Notes: generated by a model from the sequence alone, not told the origin. DNA of 64,000 nucleotides from an uncultured Bacilli bacterium (GCA_944332705.1 CALVKM010000002.1:1-64000); one strand, 5' to 3'. Positions 8,185 to 17,150 are shown, numbered from the stretch's first letter. Numbers and translations: made by a program.

Positions 8185-9126
8185 ATGGCAAAAAAAGTTG
8201 TAATTGTTGATGAAGAGTTAACGCCGACGGTTTTGGCTACTAAAAAAATTAAGAGAGGTAGTATTATATGGCTTTTAATAATCTTTGTAGCTCTTATTGC
8301 TGCAGCAATATATTTACCAGAGATAACTGTTTATATCAGTGAAAAATTCGGCTTAGATATTGAAGTTCCTAATGAAATTGTTACTCCAGGTAACGATGAT
8401 AACGAAGAAGATATTAATCCTGATGAAGAAGCTCCGGAATTACAAAAATATGTTTTAACAACTGATTTGAGTTTTACAGTTGACAATTTAACTTTAAGTA
8501 ATTTTGTTGTTGCTAATAATAATATTTCATTTACAATAACTAATATTGGAACAGAGATTATTGATTTAAGTGAATATCATTATTACTTAAATTTATATAG
8601 TACTGATGAATCAGGCGCAGATACTTTGTTACAAAGAATAAAGATTTCAGAAAGAACAATAGGATCTAATGGTAGCATTAACTTTACATATGAACTTACA
8701 ACTACAGATACTATTAGTGAAGTGGCATTTTTAGAAATATCTGAAGAGGAATATCCGGCTTATACGGCAACATCAGATTCATCTGGTAATGCAACACTTG
8801 TATGTATTAAAGATTACGAAACAGTAAATTATTCACTAAGTAATAATGGAGTATATTCAATATTAGATAATTATGTAGTGCCGACGAGTGATGCTAATTA
8901 TGCGTCTTTATATAGCGCTTATCAATCACTTGCTAGCACTTATAGCACAATTAGTGGAGTAACAAGTAATGTTACAAGTGATGCTAATAATATGTATTTT
9001 GTAACCAACATTAATCTTAGAACTGTTGTTGAAGGTACATTTAATAATGATATATATTATCCATTAAACACAGATGCTAAAGTAATGAAATTTGAATTAG
9101 AAGCTCAAGGTTATACATGTAGTTAA
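8185..9126 (+). CDS. Single-pass membrane protein with extracellular beta-rich domain, unknown function
   Basis: 313 aa. Residues 1-24 are cytoplasmic with a basic KKIKRG segment, 26-48 are a membrane span, 58-85 an acidic linker (NDDNEEDINPDEE), and 90-313 an Asn/Ser/Thr-rich extracellular part with strand-like repeats. No catalytic motif is visible. The start is preceded by GGGATGGTGCATT. Eleven bases separate it from scpA, so it may be cotranscribed with the scp genes, but its own promoter-like TATAAT near 8150 and the upstream terminator make it the head of that unit. I do not recognise the family. Confidence 0.6.
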   Translation: MAKKVVIVDEELTPTVLATKKIKRGSIIWLLIIFVALIAAAIYLPEITVYISEKFGLDIEVPNEIVTPGNDDNEEDINPDEEAPELQKYVLTTDLSFTVDNLTLSNFVVANNNISFTITNIGTEIIDLSEYHYYLNLYSTDESGADTLLQRIKISERTIGSNGSINFTYELTTTDTISEVAFLEISEEEYPAYTATSDSSGNATLVCIKDYETVNYSLSNNGVYSILDNYVVPTSDANYASLYSAYQSLASTYSTISGVTSNVTSDANNMYFVTNINLRTVVEGTFNNDIYYPLNTDAKVMKFELEAQGYTCS

Positions 9127-9136
9127 GGGGGATTTT

Positions 9137-9850
9137 ATGAATCTTTGTATCAATGATTTTGAGGGACCACTTGATTTGCTTTTACATTTAGTCAGAACTG
9201 CTAAGATGGATATTTATACAATTGATACTAAATATATAATTGATGAATATTTAAAATTTATTAATAGTTTGCCAAAAGATGATTTAGATGATGCATCTGA
9301 ATATTTAGTTATGGCATCAGAATTAATTCATTTAAAAAGTAGATTACTACTTAATTTAGATACAGAAGCAGAAGATGATAGTGAATTTAGTATTAATAGT
9401 GAAGAAGATTTAAAAAACAAATTAATAGAATATGAAAGATATCAAAATATTACAGGTGTTTTTAAAGAGCTAGAAGAAAGAAGAAGTGAATTTTTTACTA
9501 AAGTTCCTGAAAATTTAACAGAATATATTGAAAAAGAAAAAATTACCGATGAAGTAATGAATCCAGATTTATTAAAGGAAGCTTTATTAGAATTACAAAA
9601 AAGAATGTCTTATCAAAAGCCTTTAAATACCAAGATAACTAGAAGAGAAATTAGTGTTGAAGATAGGGTAAATAAGGTTCGAGAATTTTTATCTGCGCGA
9701 AAAAATGTTAAATTTACTGATCTTTTTGAAGATTATTCTAAGGAAATGATAGTAGCAACATTTTTAGCTATTTTAGATATGTGTAAAAATAAAGAAATTA
9801 AATTAACTCAAGAAGATAATTTTAAAGAAATATTAATAGAAAAGGTGTAA
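9137..9850 (+). CDS. scpA: Segregation and condensation protein A
   Basis: 237 aa kleisin subunit of the Smc-ScpAB condensin. The N-terminus FEGPLDLLLHLVRTAKMDIYTI is the family hallmark (Smc neck binding), with DASEYLVMASELIHLKSRLLL next and a winged-helix C-terminus (KFTDLFEDYSKEMIVATFLAIL). Four bases separate it from scpB, the usual operon. GGGGG before the ATG is the ribosome site. Confidence 0.95.
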   Translation: MNLCINDFEGPLDLLLHLVRTAKMDIYTIDTKYIIDEYLKFINSLPKDDLDDASEYLVMASELIHLKSRLLLNLDTEAEDDSEFSINSEEDLKNKLIEYERYQNITGVFKELEERRSEFFTKVPENLTEYIEKEKITDEVMNPDLLKEALLELQKRMSYQKPLNTKITRREISVEDRVNKVREFLSARKNVKFTDLFEDYSKEMIVATFLAILDMCKNKEIKLTQEDNFKEILIEKV

Positions 9851-9854
9851 GAAT

Positions 9855-10424
9855 ATGAATAAAGAAGCAATATTAGAAGGATTACTTTTTGTTGTGGGTG
9901 ATGAAGGTTTAACACTTGATAATATTTGTGAAATAATGTTAATTGAAAAAGAAGAAGCTCAAGAATTATTAAAAAAACTAAGAGAAGAATATAGTAAGGA
10001 AAATAGGGGCATTAGAATTAGTTTTATGGGAGATGCCTTTAAACTTACAACTAAAGGTGAACATAAAGAATATTATCAAAAACTAATTACTACTAAAGGC
10101 TCTAATACCTTATCCCAAGCGGCTTTAGAAACTCTTGCCATAATTGCTTATAATCAACCAATAACTAGAATGGAAGTTGATGAACTAAGAGGAATTTCTA
10201 GTATTAATATGATTAGAAAATTAATGGCTAAAGACCTAATAAAAGTAAGTGGTAAAAGTAGTTTGCCAGGAAAACCTAATTTATATAGAACAACTAGTGA
10301 ATTCTTAGATTATTTTGGTCTTGCCACTTTGGGAGATCTTCCAGAACTACCTAGTGTAGTAGAAAAAAACGATGATGAACAAGAATTATTTACATCAATT
10401 TATAAGGAAGAAGAAAATGTTTGA
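9855..10424 (+). CDS. scpB: Segregation and condensation protein B
   Basis: 189 aa, two winged-helix domains. Motifs LEGLLFVVGDEGL at the N-terminus and TLSQAALETLAIIAYNQPITR with ELRGI in the second domain are typical. It dimerises and binds the ScpA centre. The final codons overlap the next gene's start by 8 bases, indicating coupled translation. Confidence 0.95.
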   Translation: MNKEAILEGLLFVVGDEGLTLDNICEIMLIEKEEAQELLKKLREEYSKENRGIRISFMGDAFKLTTKGEHKEYYQKLITTKGSNTLSQAALETLAIIAYNQPITRMEVDELRGISSINMIRKLMAKDLIKVSGKSSLPGKPNLYRTTSEFLDYFGLATLGDLPELPSVVEKNDDEQELFTSIYKEEENV

Positions 10425-10977
10425 AATTGATGATGTAAATAATGGAAAGACTTATGAAAATCTAGAAATAACTTTTAATAATATTGAAAATATTACCTTT
10501 AATAAATGTACATTTAAAAATATAGTATTTAATAGTTTTAATTTTAAAAATATTGAATTTAATAGTTGTGTTTTGGAATCTTGTGCATTTTCAAATAATT
10601 ATTTAAAAGAAATTAAAATTAATAATTCTAAAATTATTAATACTAGTATAATTGATAGTAAAATAGATAAAGTAGTATTTAGTGATACATTAATAATTTA
10701 TTTAGCATTAAATGATAATGTAATATATGACTCTTTATTTGATATTTGTGAAATAAAAGAAATTAAATTAGTGAATAATAATGTAATAAAAACAAATTTT
10801 AAATATTCTCATATAGATATAATTACTTTAATAGATAATAAAATAACTACATTTTTATTAAATACTTCCAAAATAGGCTCTTTAGATAGTGATATTAATA
10901 CTTTAAAAAATATTACTTTATCTTTAGAACAAATACTTGATTATATAAAAGAAATAGGGATAATTATAAGAGATTAA
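10417..10977 (+). CDS. Pentapeptide-repeat-like protein, degenerate
   Basis: 186 aa from ATG 10417, chosen because AAGGAAGAAG precedes it; an earlier ATG inside scpB has no ribosome site. The protein is a run of short beta rungs with F/I at regular five-residue spacing (FNNIENITFNKCTFKNIVFNSF split over several rungs), which fits a right-handed quadrilateral beta-helix with many Asn and Ile. No C-terminal catalytic part. Codon use is extremely A/T-rich. Role unknown; overlap with scpB suggests coexpression only. Confidence 0.55.
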   Translation: MFEIDDVNNGKTYENLEITFNNIENITFNKCTFKNIVFNSFNFKNIEFNSCVLESCAFSNNYLKEIKINNSKIINTSIIDSKIDKVVFSDTLIIYLALNDNVIYDSLFDICEIKEIKLVNNNVIKTNFKYSHIDIITLIDNKITTFLLNTSKIGSLDSDINTLKNITLSLEQILDYIKEIGIIIRD

Positions 10978-11002
10978 TGCATATTATTTAATGGTGATAT
11001 AC

Positions 11003-11530
11003 TTGACATTAAAAAAAATAAAAATAAATAATGTTGTAATCTTTTTTGCCTTATCTTTTTTATGGCATTTTGTTTATGATTTAATTCCTAACTTTTTTAC
11101 TGCCATATTTTTTCCCGTTAATGAATCAATTTGGGAACACATGAAAATAATTTTTGGTGTTATAATATTTGGTTCTTTAATTAGTCTAATACTTATGCAA
11201 AAATTTAAAATTAAACATAATAACTTTTATATTGAAATAATTACTAAAGCAATACTTGGAGTAATATTTTATTTAGCAATATTTATTCCATTATATAACT
11301 GGCTTGGTGAAAATATGTTTATTTCTATTGGTTTAATGCTTATAACTTATATAGTTATGGAATTTATTGGTTATAAAATATTATTACTTGATGATTTAAA
11401 TATTAAAATACTTCCTATAATTCTAATAGTTTTATGTTATATTTTATTTGTTTTACTTACATTTTATCCCCCACATAATACAATATTTTTTGATGAAACT
11501 AAATTAATTTATGGTATACCTGAAAAGTAA
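11003..11530 (+). CDS. DUF6512-like integral membrane protein
   Basis: About 175 aa from TTG 11003, preferred over ATG 10991 because GGTGAT (10993-10998) is a ribosome site for it. Five hydrophobic spans. The signature FFPVNESIWEHMKI after the second span is characteristic of small clostridial DUF6512 membrane proteins. Function unknown. It ends in a terminator shared with the convergent reductase gene. Confidence 0.6.
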   Translation: MTLKKIKINNVVIFFALSFLWHFVYDLIPNFFTAIFFPVNESIWEHMKIIFGVIIFGSLISLILMQKFKIKHNNFYIEIITKAILGVIFYLAIFIPLYNWLGENMFISIGLMLITYIVMEFIGYKILLLDDLNIKILPIILIVLCYILFVLLTFYPPHNTIFFDETKLIYGIPEK

Positions 11531-11564
11531 AAAGAGTACTTATAATTTTTCAAAGTACTCTTTT
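11530..11564. terminator. Bidirectional terminator between convergent genes
   Basis: AAAAGAGTACTT (11530-11541) pairs with AAGTACTCTTTT (11553-11564); T-runs fall on both strands. Its right arm is inside the last codons of the flavin reductase gene. Confidence 0.8.
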
Positions 11565-12163
11565 CCAACACCACACATTGGGCATTTAAAATCATCTGGT
11601 AATTCATCTAAATCCGTTTCATACCTATATCCGCAGATTTTACAAACAAAGACATTCTTTTTAGTTTTTTCTCCCTCCTGGTAGGTTGGGGCATATTTTG
11701 AAGTCCCACCCTTTAAATTTTCTTGATAATATTTATAAGTTAATGGCACTTTTTCATTTAATTTTGTAGCATTTGTAATTTTAGCAAGTACTACTAAATG
11801 AGTAGATGTTTCAATACATTTTTCATATTCACAAAATATAGTACCACATGAATCTTTAATAACTGGTAGATCATTTACTAATTCGTAATTTGCATTTTCA
11901 TATTTATTAACTTCATTACTTTTCTTAAATCCAAAAGTCTTAATTAGTTCAATATCAATATCTTCTGGTAAGATATTGATTGCAAATTTCTTAGTTTCTT
12001 CAATTACTTTAGTTGTATAATTTTCTTTATTTATACTTATTGCTATAGTTTCACTATTTATTTGCATAATGCTATTAGCAACACAACCTACAAGTAAATC
12101 ATTTTCTTTTGCAGAAATTATATAAACACCATAAGATAAATCTTTTAAAACACGCTTATCCAT
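11540..12163 (-). CDS. Flavin reductase-like protein fused to rubredoxin
   Basis: 207 aa. Residues 1-150 are an FMN-binding flavin-reductase-like domain (LSYGVYIISAKENDLLVGCVANSIMQ); residues 168-207 are a rubredoxin domain with CKIC and CPMC iron ligands and the YRYETDLDELPDDFKCP core. This is the 'high molecular weight rubredoxin' layout of anaerobes, which passes electrons to flavodiiron proteins in oxygen or NO detoxification. Its start codon abuts the SDR stop. Confidence 0.88.
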   Translation of the reverse strand: MDKRVLKDLSYGVYIISAKENDLLVGCVANSIMQINSETIAISINKENYTTKVIEETKKFAINILPEDIDIELIKTFGFKKSNEVNKYENANYELVNDLPVIKDSCGTIFCEYEKCIETSTHLVVLAKITNATKLNEKVPLTYKYYQENLKGGTSKYAPTYQEGEKTKKNVFVCKICGYRYETDLDELPDDFKCPMCGVGKEYFEKL

Positions 12164-12900
12164 TATGCTCTTCCTGCTCCATCAACAGATAGAATTTCGC
12201 CAGTTACAAAAGAAGCCATTGGACTTGCTAAATATAAAAAGGCATTAGCAATATCTTCGGGTTCTCCGATACGGCCTAGAGGAATGCCTGCAATAATTGG
12301 AGCGATTACTTCTTTTGGAAGACTTGATACCATATCAGTATTAATTACTCCTGGGGCAACAGCATTAACTCTAATTTTGTATTTACCAAGTTCTCTTGCT
12401 AAAGATTTAGTCATGCCATTAACAGCAAATTTACTAGTTGGATAACCAACACCAGCGCTTTGTCCATAAATTGAAACCATTGATGAGGTATTAAGAATAA
12501 CACCACCACCATTTTCTTTCATATATGGAACTACTAATTTAGTACATAAAAACATAGCATTAACATTTAAATCCATAATTTTGCTAAATTCTTCATAAGT
12601 ATAATTATCTAAAGGAGTACTTGAAGAAATACCGGCATTATTAATTAGAATGTCAATTTTTCCAAACTTATCCACAACTTTTTTTAAAGCATCAGCAACT
12701 TCATTTTCACTATTTAAATTAGGATACATTCCAAGAATATTATCTTTGTACTCACTTAGTTTATCAAGAGCTTTATTGACGCTTTCTTCTTTACTTCCAA
12801 ATATTACAACTTTTGCATTATTTTCTAAAAATAATTTGGCAGTTGCAAAACCAATTCCTCTTGTTGCTCCAGTAATTACAGCAACACTACCATTTAACAT
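12163..12900 (-). CDS. Short-chain dehydrogenase/reductase, FabG-like
   Basis: 245 aa. Rossmann motif TGATRGIG (residues 10-17), NNAG (86-89), catalytic Ser in NTSSMVS, and YPTSK with Tyr and Lys of the SDR active site; C-terminus SVDGAGRA. Likely NAD(P)-dependent 3-oxoacyl-ACP reductase or a related hydroxyacyl dehydrogenase; no other fatty-acid genes are nearby, so the substrate is open. It is the first gene of a two-gene unit with the rubredoxin-flavin reductase. TTTTATCACC on the plus strand gives a GGTGAT ribosome site. Confidence 0.85.
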   Translation of the reverse strand: MLNGSVAVITGATRGIGFATAKLFLENNAKVVIFGSKEESVNKALDKLSEYKDNILGMYPNLNSENEVADALKKVVDKFGKIDILINNAGISSSTPLDNYTYEEFSKIMDLNVNAMFLCTKLVVPYMKENGGGVILNTSSMVSIYGQSAGVGYPTSKFAVNGMTKSLARELGKYKIRVNAVAPGVINTDMVSSLPKEVIAPIIAGIPLGRIGEPEDIANAFLYLASPMASFVTGEILSVDGAGRA

Positions 12901-12969
12901 TTTATCACCATCCTAAATTAAGTATACCACAAACTCGCTTTTTTTGATATAATTTTAATGGTGATAAAA

Positions 12970-13470
12970 TTGGGAAAATTACAAATTTTAGTTGGAGATA
13001 TTACAAGTGATGATATTTTAAAAGGTCATGATGCAATCGTTAATGCTACAAATCCGGCGATGATGCATGGCGGAGGAGTTTGTGGAGCTATTTTTGATAA
13101 AGCGGGATCAACTCTACTTAGCAACTACATTAAAAATAATTTTTTTACTAATATGGTAGTGGGAGAAATGCGTATTACACCTGGATTTAAAATAGGCATG
13201 GATATTATATTTGCTCAAGGACCAAAATATTATGAGTGTGATAATCCGATAGATGAACTAAAAAAAACTTATCTTAATTTACTTGATACTATAAAAAACA
13301 ATAATTATAAAAATGTTTTGCTTCCAAGTTTAGGTACAGGAATTTATGGTTTTAAACATGGAGATGTTGGTAAAATGGTAGTTGATACTATTAATGAGTA
13401 TATTAAAGATACTGATATAAATATTGATTTAGTGCTATACTTAGAAAAAGATAAGAAATATTATGAGTAA
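12970..13470 (+). CDS. Macrodomain (ADP-ribose-binding) protein
   Basis: 166 aa from TTG 12970. The ATG at 12958 lies at or before the predicted transcription start (TATAAT 12948-12953), and GGTGAT 12960-12965 serves the TTG. Macrodomain motifs: VGDIT, AIVNATNPAMMHGGGVCGAI (binds ADP-ribose ribose and diphosphate) and the LPSLGTGIYGF loop. Such proteins remove ADP-ribose or deacetylate O-acetyl-ADP-ribose. It stands alone on its own promoter. Confidence 0.88.
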   Translation: MGKLQILVGDITSDDILKGHDAIVNATNPAMMHGGGVCGAIFDKAGSTLLSNYIKNNFFTNMVVGEMRITPGFKIGMDIIFAQGPKYYECDNPIDELKKTYLNLLDTIKNNNYKNVLLPSLGTGIYGFKHGDVGKMVVDTINEYIKDTDINIDLVLYLEKDKKYYE

Positions 13471-13514
13471 AATAGTTTAAAAAATTATTATTTTATGTTA
13501 TAATCTTCTTAGTT

Positions 13515-13600
13515 GCCCGAGTGGTGGAATGGTAGACGCGGCGGACTCAAAATCCGTTGGTAGCAATACCATGTCGGTTCAAGTCCGACCTCGGGCACCA
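13515..13600 (+). tRNA. tRNA-Leu (CAA)
   Basis: 86 nt with the long variable arm of class II tRNAs. Acceptor GCCCGAG/CTCGGGC, anticodon loop CTCAAAA giving CAA, variable arm TGGTAGCAATACCA, T-arm TCGGTTCAAGTCCGA and encoded CCA. Confidence 0.95.
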
Positions 13601-13627
13601 TTTTTATATTATGAGAGGTTTTGGAAT

Positions 13628-13957
13628 ATGGATAAAAATTATTATGAATATTTAACTAAAGATTTTCCAGAAAACAGTGTACGAAAAGCTTGTTACGATG
13701 TTCGTGAATTTATGCGATGCCAAAAATATGGCGCTATGGATAGTGCAGTAACTGAAGAAGAATTTTATAAATCTTTAGATATTTTATTAGCATATTCTTA
13801 TGAGCAAAGTAATGATGAAACTGTAGTTGAACAATACTATTGTGATAGTGATTGTGAAAGAAATAATGGTATATATGGCTTTTGTCCTGGAGAATTTCAA
13901 ATTAATTCTAAATCTCGAGTTTTGTGTAGACATTTTATAGATTCAAGTGAAAAATAA
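13628..13957 (+). CDS. Small Cys-containing protein of unknown function
   Basis: 109 aa from ATG 13628 with GAGAGG upstream; a longer frame would run into the tRNA and is rejected. Soluble, acidic, with seven Cys: CYDVREFMRC in the first half, YYCDSDCERNNGIYGFCPG and VLCRHF at the end, a spacing that could bind a metal or cluster. It sits 27 bases past tRNA-Leu and is likely read through from it. Family not recognised. Confidence 0.55.
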   Translation: MDKNYYEYLTKDFPENSVRKACYDVREFMRCQKYGAMDSAVTEEEFYKSLDILLAYSYEQSNDETVVEQYYCDSDCERNNGIYGFCPGEFQINSKSRVLCRHFIDSSEK

Positions 13958-14027
13958 TTGTAAGTTAGAGAATTCAAACTAAAGAAATTGTACTTGTCAA
14001 AAACATTTTTTGTGTTATTGAATGTCT

Positions 14028-14081
14028 ACCCAATTTTTGCTGAATAGACATTTAAGCTAAATGCTTAAGTGTCATTTTTTT
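14028..14081 (+). ncRNA. Antisense RNA candidate facing the 38-residue peptide gene
   Basis: A modest promoter (TTGTCA 13994-13999, 16 bp, TATTGA 14016-14021) precedes a strong terminator: GACATTTAAGC (14047-14057) pairs over 11 positions with GCTTAAGTGTC (14063-14073), then ATTTTTTT. The RNA would be about 55 nt and antisense to the end of the peptide frame at 14052-14168. Layout parallels the loci at 60.1 and 63.7 kb. Confidence 0.45.
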
Positions 14082-14168
14082 ATAACTACTATCACACATA
14101 ATGATAAGGAGAAATAAAATGATAGTAATGAGCTTGAGAACTTTTATGATAAAAGTCTTAGTTTTCAT
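14052..14168 (-). CDS. 38-residue hydrophobic peptide, type I toxin-like
   Basis: ATG at 14168 follows a consensus GGAGG (14179-14183) with 10-base spacing, and a promoter TTGCTT-17-TATACT (14254-14259 and 14231-14236 on the minus strand) gives a leader of about 55 nt. The peptide starts MKTKTFIIKVLK, continues with an uninterrupted hydrophobic segment LITIILFLLIIMC and ends in a basic tail DSSYKKMTLKHLA, the layout of membrane-acting type I toxins. The last codons lie in the terminator of a convergent RNA. No sequence match to the 60 kb peptides. Toxicity is inference. Confidence 0.5.
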   Translation of the reverse strand: MKTKTFIIKVLKLITIILFLLIIMCDSSYKKMTLKHLA

Positions 14169-14294
14169 TTTTATCAAACCTCCAATAGAGATTTGATAGA
14201 CACTCAATGTAGCTGATATTCCCTATAACAAGTATACTATTAATAAACATTAAAAGCAAGTGAACAAAGAATACTTTATAAAAAATAACCTAAA

Positions 14295-14332
14295 AATAAC
14301 AAGAATGCTTAAATTTAAGTGTTCTTGTTATT
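14295..14332. terminator. Long bidirectional terminator
   Basis: AATAACAAGAATGCTTAAA (14295-14313) is almost perfectly complementary to the following 19 bases (14314-14332). It closes the minus-strand gene at 14338-14649 and isolates the peptide locus. Confidence 0.75.
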
Positions 14333-14337
14333 TGTAA

Positions 14338-14649
14338 TTAAATTTGCCTTTTTAATAATTCTTCGTTGTCTTTATATGTTTTACTACTTATTAATTCATC
14401 ATTAATAAAACCTTGAATTGTAACGAAACTCGCATCAGTTACAACTACTTCATAAATATTACCACTTTCTAATCTAATACTTTTATCATCGGGACTATCT
14501 AAATAATATTTTATTAAATCATCTGTATAATCTTGTTTAAAAGTATTACCGTCAGTAATAAGTTTTGTGCTTAACTTATTACCTTTATATATTCCATTAT
14601 AAATATAATAAGTGTTATTGGGATTATCATAAATTATTTGAGTGCTCAT
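14338..14649 (-). CDS. Hypothetical 103-residue protein
   Basis: Soluble beta-rich protein (IYDNPNNTYYIYNGIYKGN...VVTDASFVTIQGFINDELISS) without signal or membrane segment. The ATG follows AAGGGGG, a strong ribosome site. Its own terminator lies at the 3' end. No family recognised. Confidence 0.6.
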   Translation of the reverse strand: MSTQIIYDNPNNTYYIYNGIYKGNKLSTKLITDGNTFKQDYTDDLIKYYLDSPDDKSIRLESGNIYEVVVTDASFVTIQGFINDELISSKTYKDNEELLKRQI

Positions 14650-14792
14650 TTATATTACCCCCTTAAATATAAATATATGTAAATATTATACATTTATAAT
14701 ATCATAGGTTTGATGTAATTTAGTAAAATTTCCTATAAACCCATAGATTTTACTTCAATATTTTGATACAATAGTTAGTAGGGTGAGGTAAT

Positions 14793-15299
14793 ATGGAAAA
14801 CATCAATAAACAAAGAAAAGAATATTTATCTTGGGATGAATACTTTATGGGAGTTGCTAAATTATCGGCTTTAAGGAGTAAAGATCCATCAACACAAGTT
14901 GGAGCTTGTATAGTTGGTGGTGATAATCGGATTTTATCAATTGGGTATAATGGTACTCCGAACGGATTTCCTGATAGTGATTTTCCTTGGGATAGAGAAG
15001 GAGATGCTCTAAATACTAAGTATTTTTATGTTTGCCATGCGGAATTAAATGCTATACTAAATTTCCGTGGTAACCGAAGAGATTTAGAAGGAGCACGCAT
15101 ATATGTAGCGCTATTTCCATGTAATGAATGTGCTAAAGCTATTATTCAATGTGGTATCAAAGAAGTAGTTTATTTAAGTGATAAATATAATAGTACTGAA
15201 GGTAATATCGCCTCAAAAAGATTATTTGATAAATGTGGTGTAACCTACAGAATGGTTAATGTTAAAAATAAAGAAATAACTTTGAATTTAGAAGAGTAG
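14793..15299 (+). CDS. comEB: dCMP deaminase
   Basis: 168 aa. Zinc deaminase motifs CHAELNAI (His and catalytic Glu) and PCNECAK (two Cys), plus KDPSTQVGACIV and SIGYNGTPNGF which contact the nucleotide. It makes dUMP for thymidylate synthesis. Followed 7 bases later by the sortase gene, with which it is probably cotranscribed. Confidence 0.93.
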   Translation: MENINKQRKEYLSWDEYFMGVAKLSALRSKDPSTQVGACIVGGDNRILSIGYNGTPNGFPDSDFPWDREGDALNTKYFYVCHAELNAILNFRGNRRDLEGARIYVALFPCNECAKAIIQCGIKEVVYLSDKYNSTEGNIASKRLFDKCGVTYRMVNVKNKEITLNLEE

Positions 15300-15306
15300 T
15301 GATTAT

Positions 15307-16251
15307 ATGGGTAAAGGTAAGAATGATAAATTATTAGAATACTTGATGCCAGATGATATAGATGAAGTAATACTGCCAATGCTAAAGGCCGAAAAGGCCA
15401 AGAAAAAAATGTATCAAAAAAGAATAGTTGAAAAAAAGCTATCTTTGATGAAATGTGTGGTATTTTGTATATTTTTAATTTGTTTAGGTATTGCCTCATT
15501 TTCCGGTTATCAAATACTGGCTTGGAAAATTGATTCTGATAAAACCTATGCGCAAATGGAGTTAATTGCAGATAATGCGGTAGTTGAAGAAGTAGAAGAT
15601 ACCGAAGCAACAGAGATTGTTAATCCCCCGGTAGAAGAGGATCCCGCCAATCCATATTGGGATTATATTAAAATGAATTTAATTAATGTTGATTTTTCTA
15701 AACTTTTAGAAATAAATAGTGATACTAAAGGGTGGCTTCAAGTAAGTGGTACCAATATTAATTATCCTTTTGTTCAAACAATTGATAATGATTATTATTT
15801 AAAAAGAGATTTTAATAAAGAATATAATTCCGCAGGTTGGGTATACTTAGATTATCGAAATAATATAAATGAACTTGATAAAAATACTATTATCTATGCC
15901 CATGGAAGACTTAATGGAACAATGTTTGGTTCCCTAAAAAATATTTTTAATAGTGATTGGTTTAATGATATCAATAATCATGTTGTGAAATTATCAACAC
16001 CAACTGAAAATACTTTATGGCAAGTATTTAGTGTTTATCATATACCCACAACTAGTGATTACTTACAAGTTAAATTTAGTAATGATACAGATTTTTTAGA
16101 TTTTGTTAATATGTTAAAGAGTAGAAGTCAATATGATTTTAATGTTGAATTTAGTGCAGAAGATAAAATTCTTACTTTATCAACATGTTATAATGATGAA
16201 GAAAGAGTAGTACTTCATGCTAAATTAATAAAAAGAGAGGTAAGAGAATAA
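15307..16251 (+). CDS. srtB: Class B sortase
   Basis: 314 aa. Cytoplasmic N-terminus of about 45 residues, membrane span near 48-70, acidic linker, then the class B catalytic domain (GWLQVSGTNINYPFVQ, YYLKRDFNKEYNSAGWVYLDYRN). Catalytic His in YAHGR, Cys in LSTCYN and Arg in ERVVLHAK are present. It transpeptidates secreted proteins to peptidoglycan; I see no obvious sorting signal in the window, so its substrates lie elsewhere. Stop and the next start share ATGA. Confidence 0.93.
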   Translation: MGKGKNDKLLEYLMPDDIDEVILPMLKAEKAKKKMYQKRIVEKKLSLMKCVVFCIFLICLGIASFSGYQILAWKIDSDKTYAQMELIADNAVVEEVEDTEATEIVNPPVEEDPANPYWDYIKMNLINVDFSKLLEINSDTKGWLQVSGTNINYPFVQTIDNDYYLKRDFNKEYNSAGWVYLDYRNNINELDKNTIIYAHGRLNGTMFGSLKNIFNSDWFNDINNHVVKLSTPTENTLWQVFSVYHIPTTSDYLQVKFSNDTDFLDFVNMLKSRSQYDFNVEFSAEDKILTLSTCYNDEERVVLHAKLIKREVRE

Positions 16252-17129
16252 TGATTGAAGATTTAAAAACTAAAAAAGGCTTTATTGCAGCTATGGATCA
16301 AAGTGGTGGATCTAGTAAAAAGACTTTAGTCAATTATGGAGTAGATGAGAGGCTAATAACTAGTGATGAAGTAATGTTTAACTATATTCATGAAATGCGT
16401 TCAAGAATTATTGGCAATGATGCCTTTAATTCTGATTCTATCATCGGAGCAATTCTATTTTATGATACTATGAAAAAAGATATAGATGGAATAAATACTG
16501 TTGAATATTTAAAAAATAAGGGAATATATGCATTTTTAAAAATAGATGTTGGTTTAGAAGATGAATGTGATGGGGTAAGATTACTTAAAGATATTCCTGC
16601 CTTAGATGAAGTTCTAGATGAAGCAGTAAGTTATGGCGTAATTGGAACAAAAATGCGTTCGGTAATTAATGAATATAATGAATATGGAATTAAAAAGGTT
16701 GTTGAACAACAATTTAAGTTAGCAAGACAAATCATCGCTAAAGGTTTAATTCCCATTATAGAACCAGAAGTAAGTATTGATGCTAAAAATAAAAAGTTAA
16801 TAGAATCGTTTTTAAGACAAGAATTATTAAAAAACTTATATAAACTAAAAAAAGAAGATTATGTAATAATAAAACTAACTTTACCAGATGTTCCAAATTA
16901 TTATAATCCACTTTTAACTCCTAAAAATGTTTTGAGAATTGTTGCTCTATCTGGGGGTTATTCAAGAGATATTGCATGTGAAAAATTAAAAGAAAACAAA
17001 AAAATGATAGCAAGCTTTTCTAGAGCTTTACTTGAAGGCTTAAATATAAATCAAAATGATAAAGAATTTAGTGATGTACTAAGTAAATCTATTAAAGAAA
17101 TATATAAAGCATCAACAAGTAAAAGGTAG
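16251..17129 (+). CDS. fda: Class I fructose-bisphosphate aldolase
   Basis: 292 aa. Starts IEDLKTKKGFIAAMDQSGGSSKKTL, the signature of the bacterial class I FBP aldolase, with IPIIEPEVSID and the Schiff-base lysine in the VIIKLTLPD strand. Cleaves fructose 1,6-bisphosphate in glycolysis without metal. Overlaps the sortase stop, so cotranslated. Confidence 0.92.
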   Translation: MIEDLKTKKGFIAAMDQSGGSSKKTLVNYGVDERLITSDEVMFNYIHEMRSRIIGNDAFNSDSIIGAILFYDTMKKDIDGINTVEYLKNKGIYAFLKIDVGLEDECDGVRLLKDIPALDEVLDEAVSYGVIGTKMRSVINEYNEYGIKKVVEQQFKLARQIIAKGLIPIIEPEVSIDAKNKKLIESFLRQELLKNLYKLKKEDYVIIKLTLPDVPNYYNPLLTPKNVLRIVALSGGYSRDIACEKLKENKKMIASFSRALLEGLNINQNDKEFSDVLSKSIKEIYKASTSKR

Positions 17130-17150
17130 CAAAATTTTAAATTTGCTACC
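17125..17150. terminator. Bidirectional terminator
   Basis: GGTAGCAAA (17125-17133) pairs with TTTGCTACC (17142-17150) followed by TTTT; separates the aldolase gene from the convergent XRE gene. Confidence 0.8.

Noticed and set aside
13529..13627. Extension of the 13628 protein upstream
   Set aside because: It would translate tRNA-Leu; the ATG at 13628 has its own GAGAGG.
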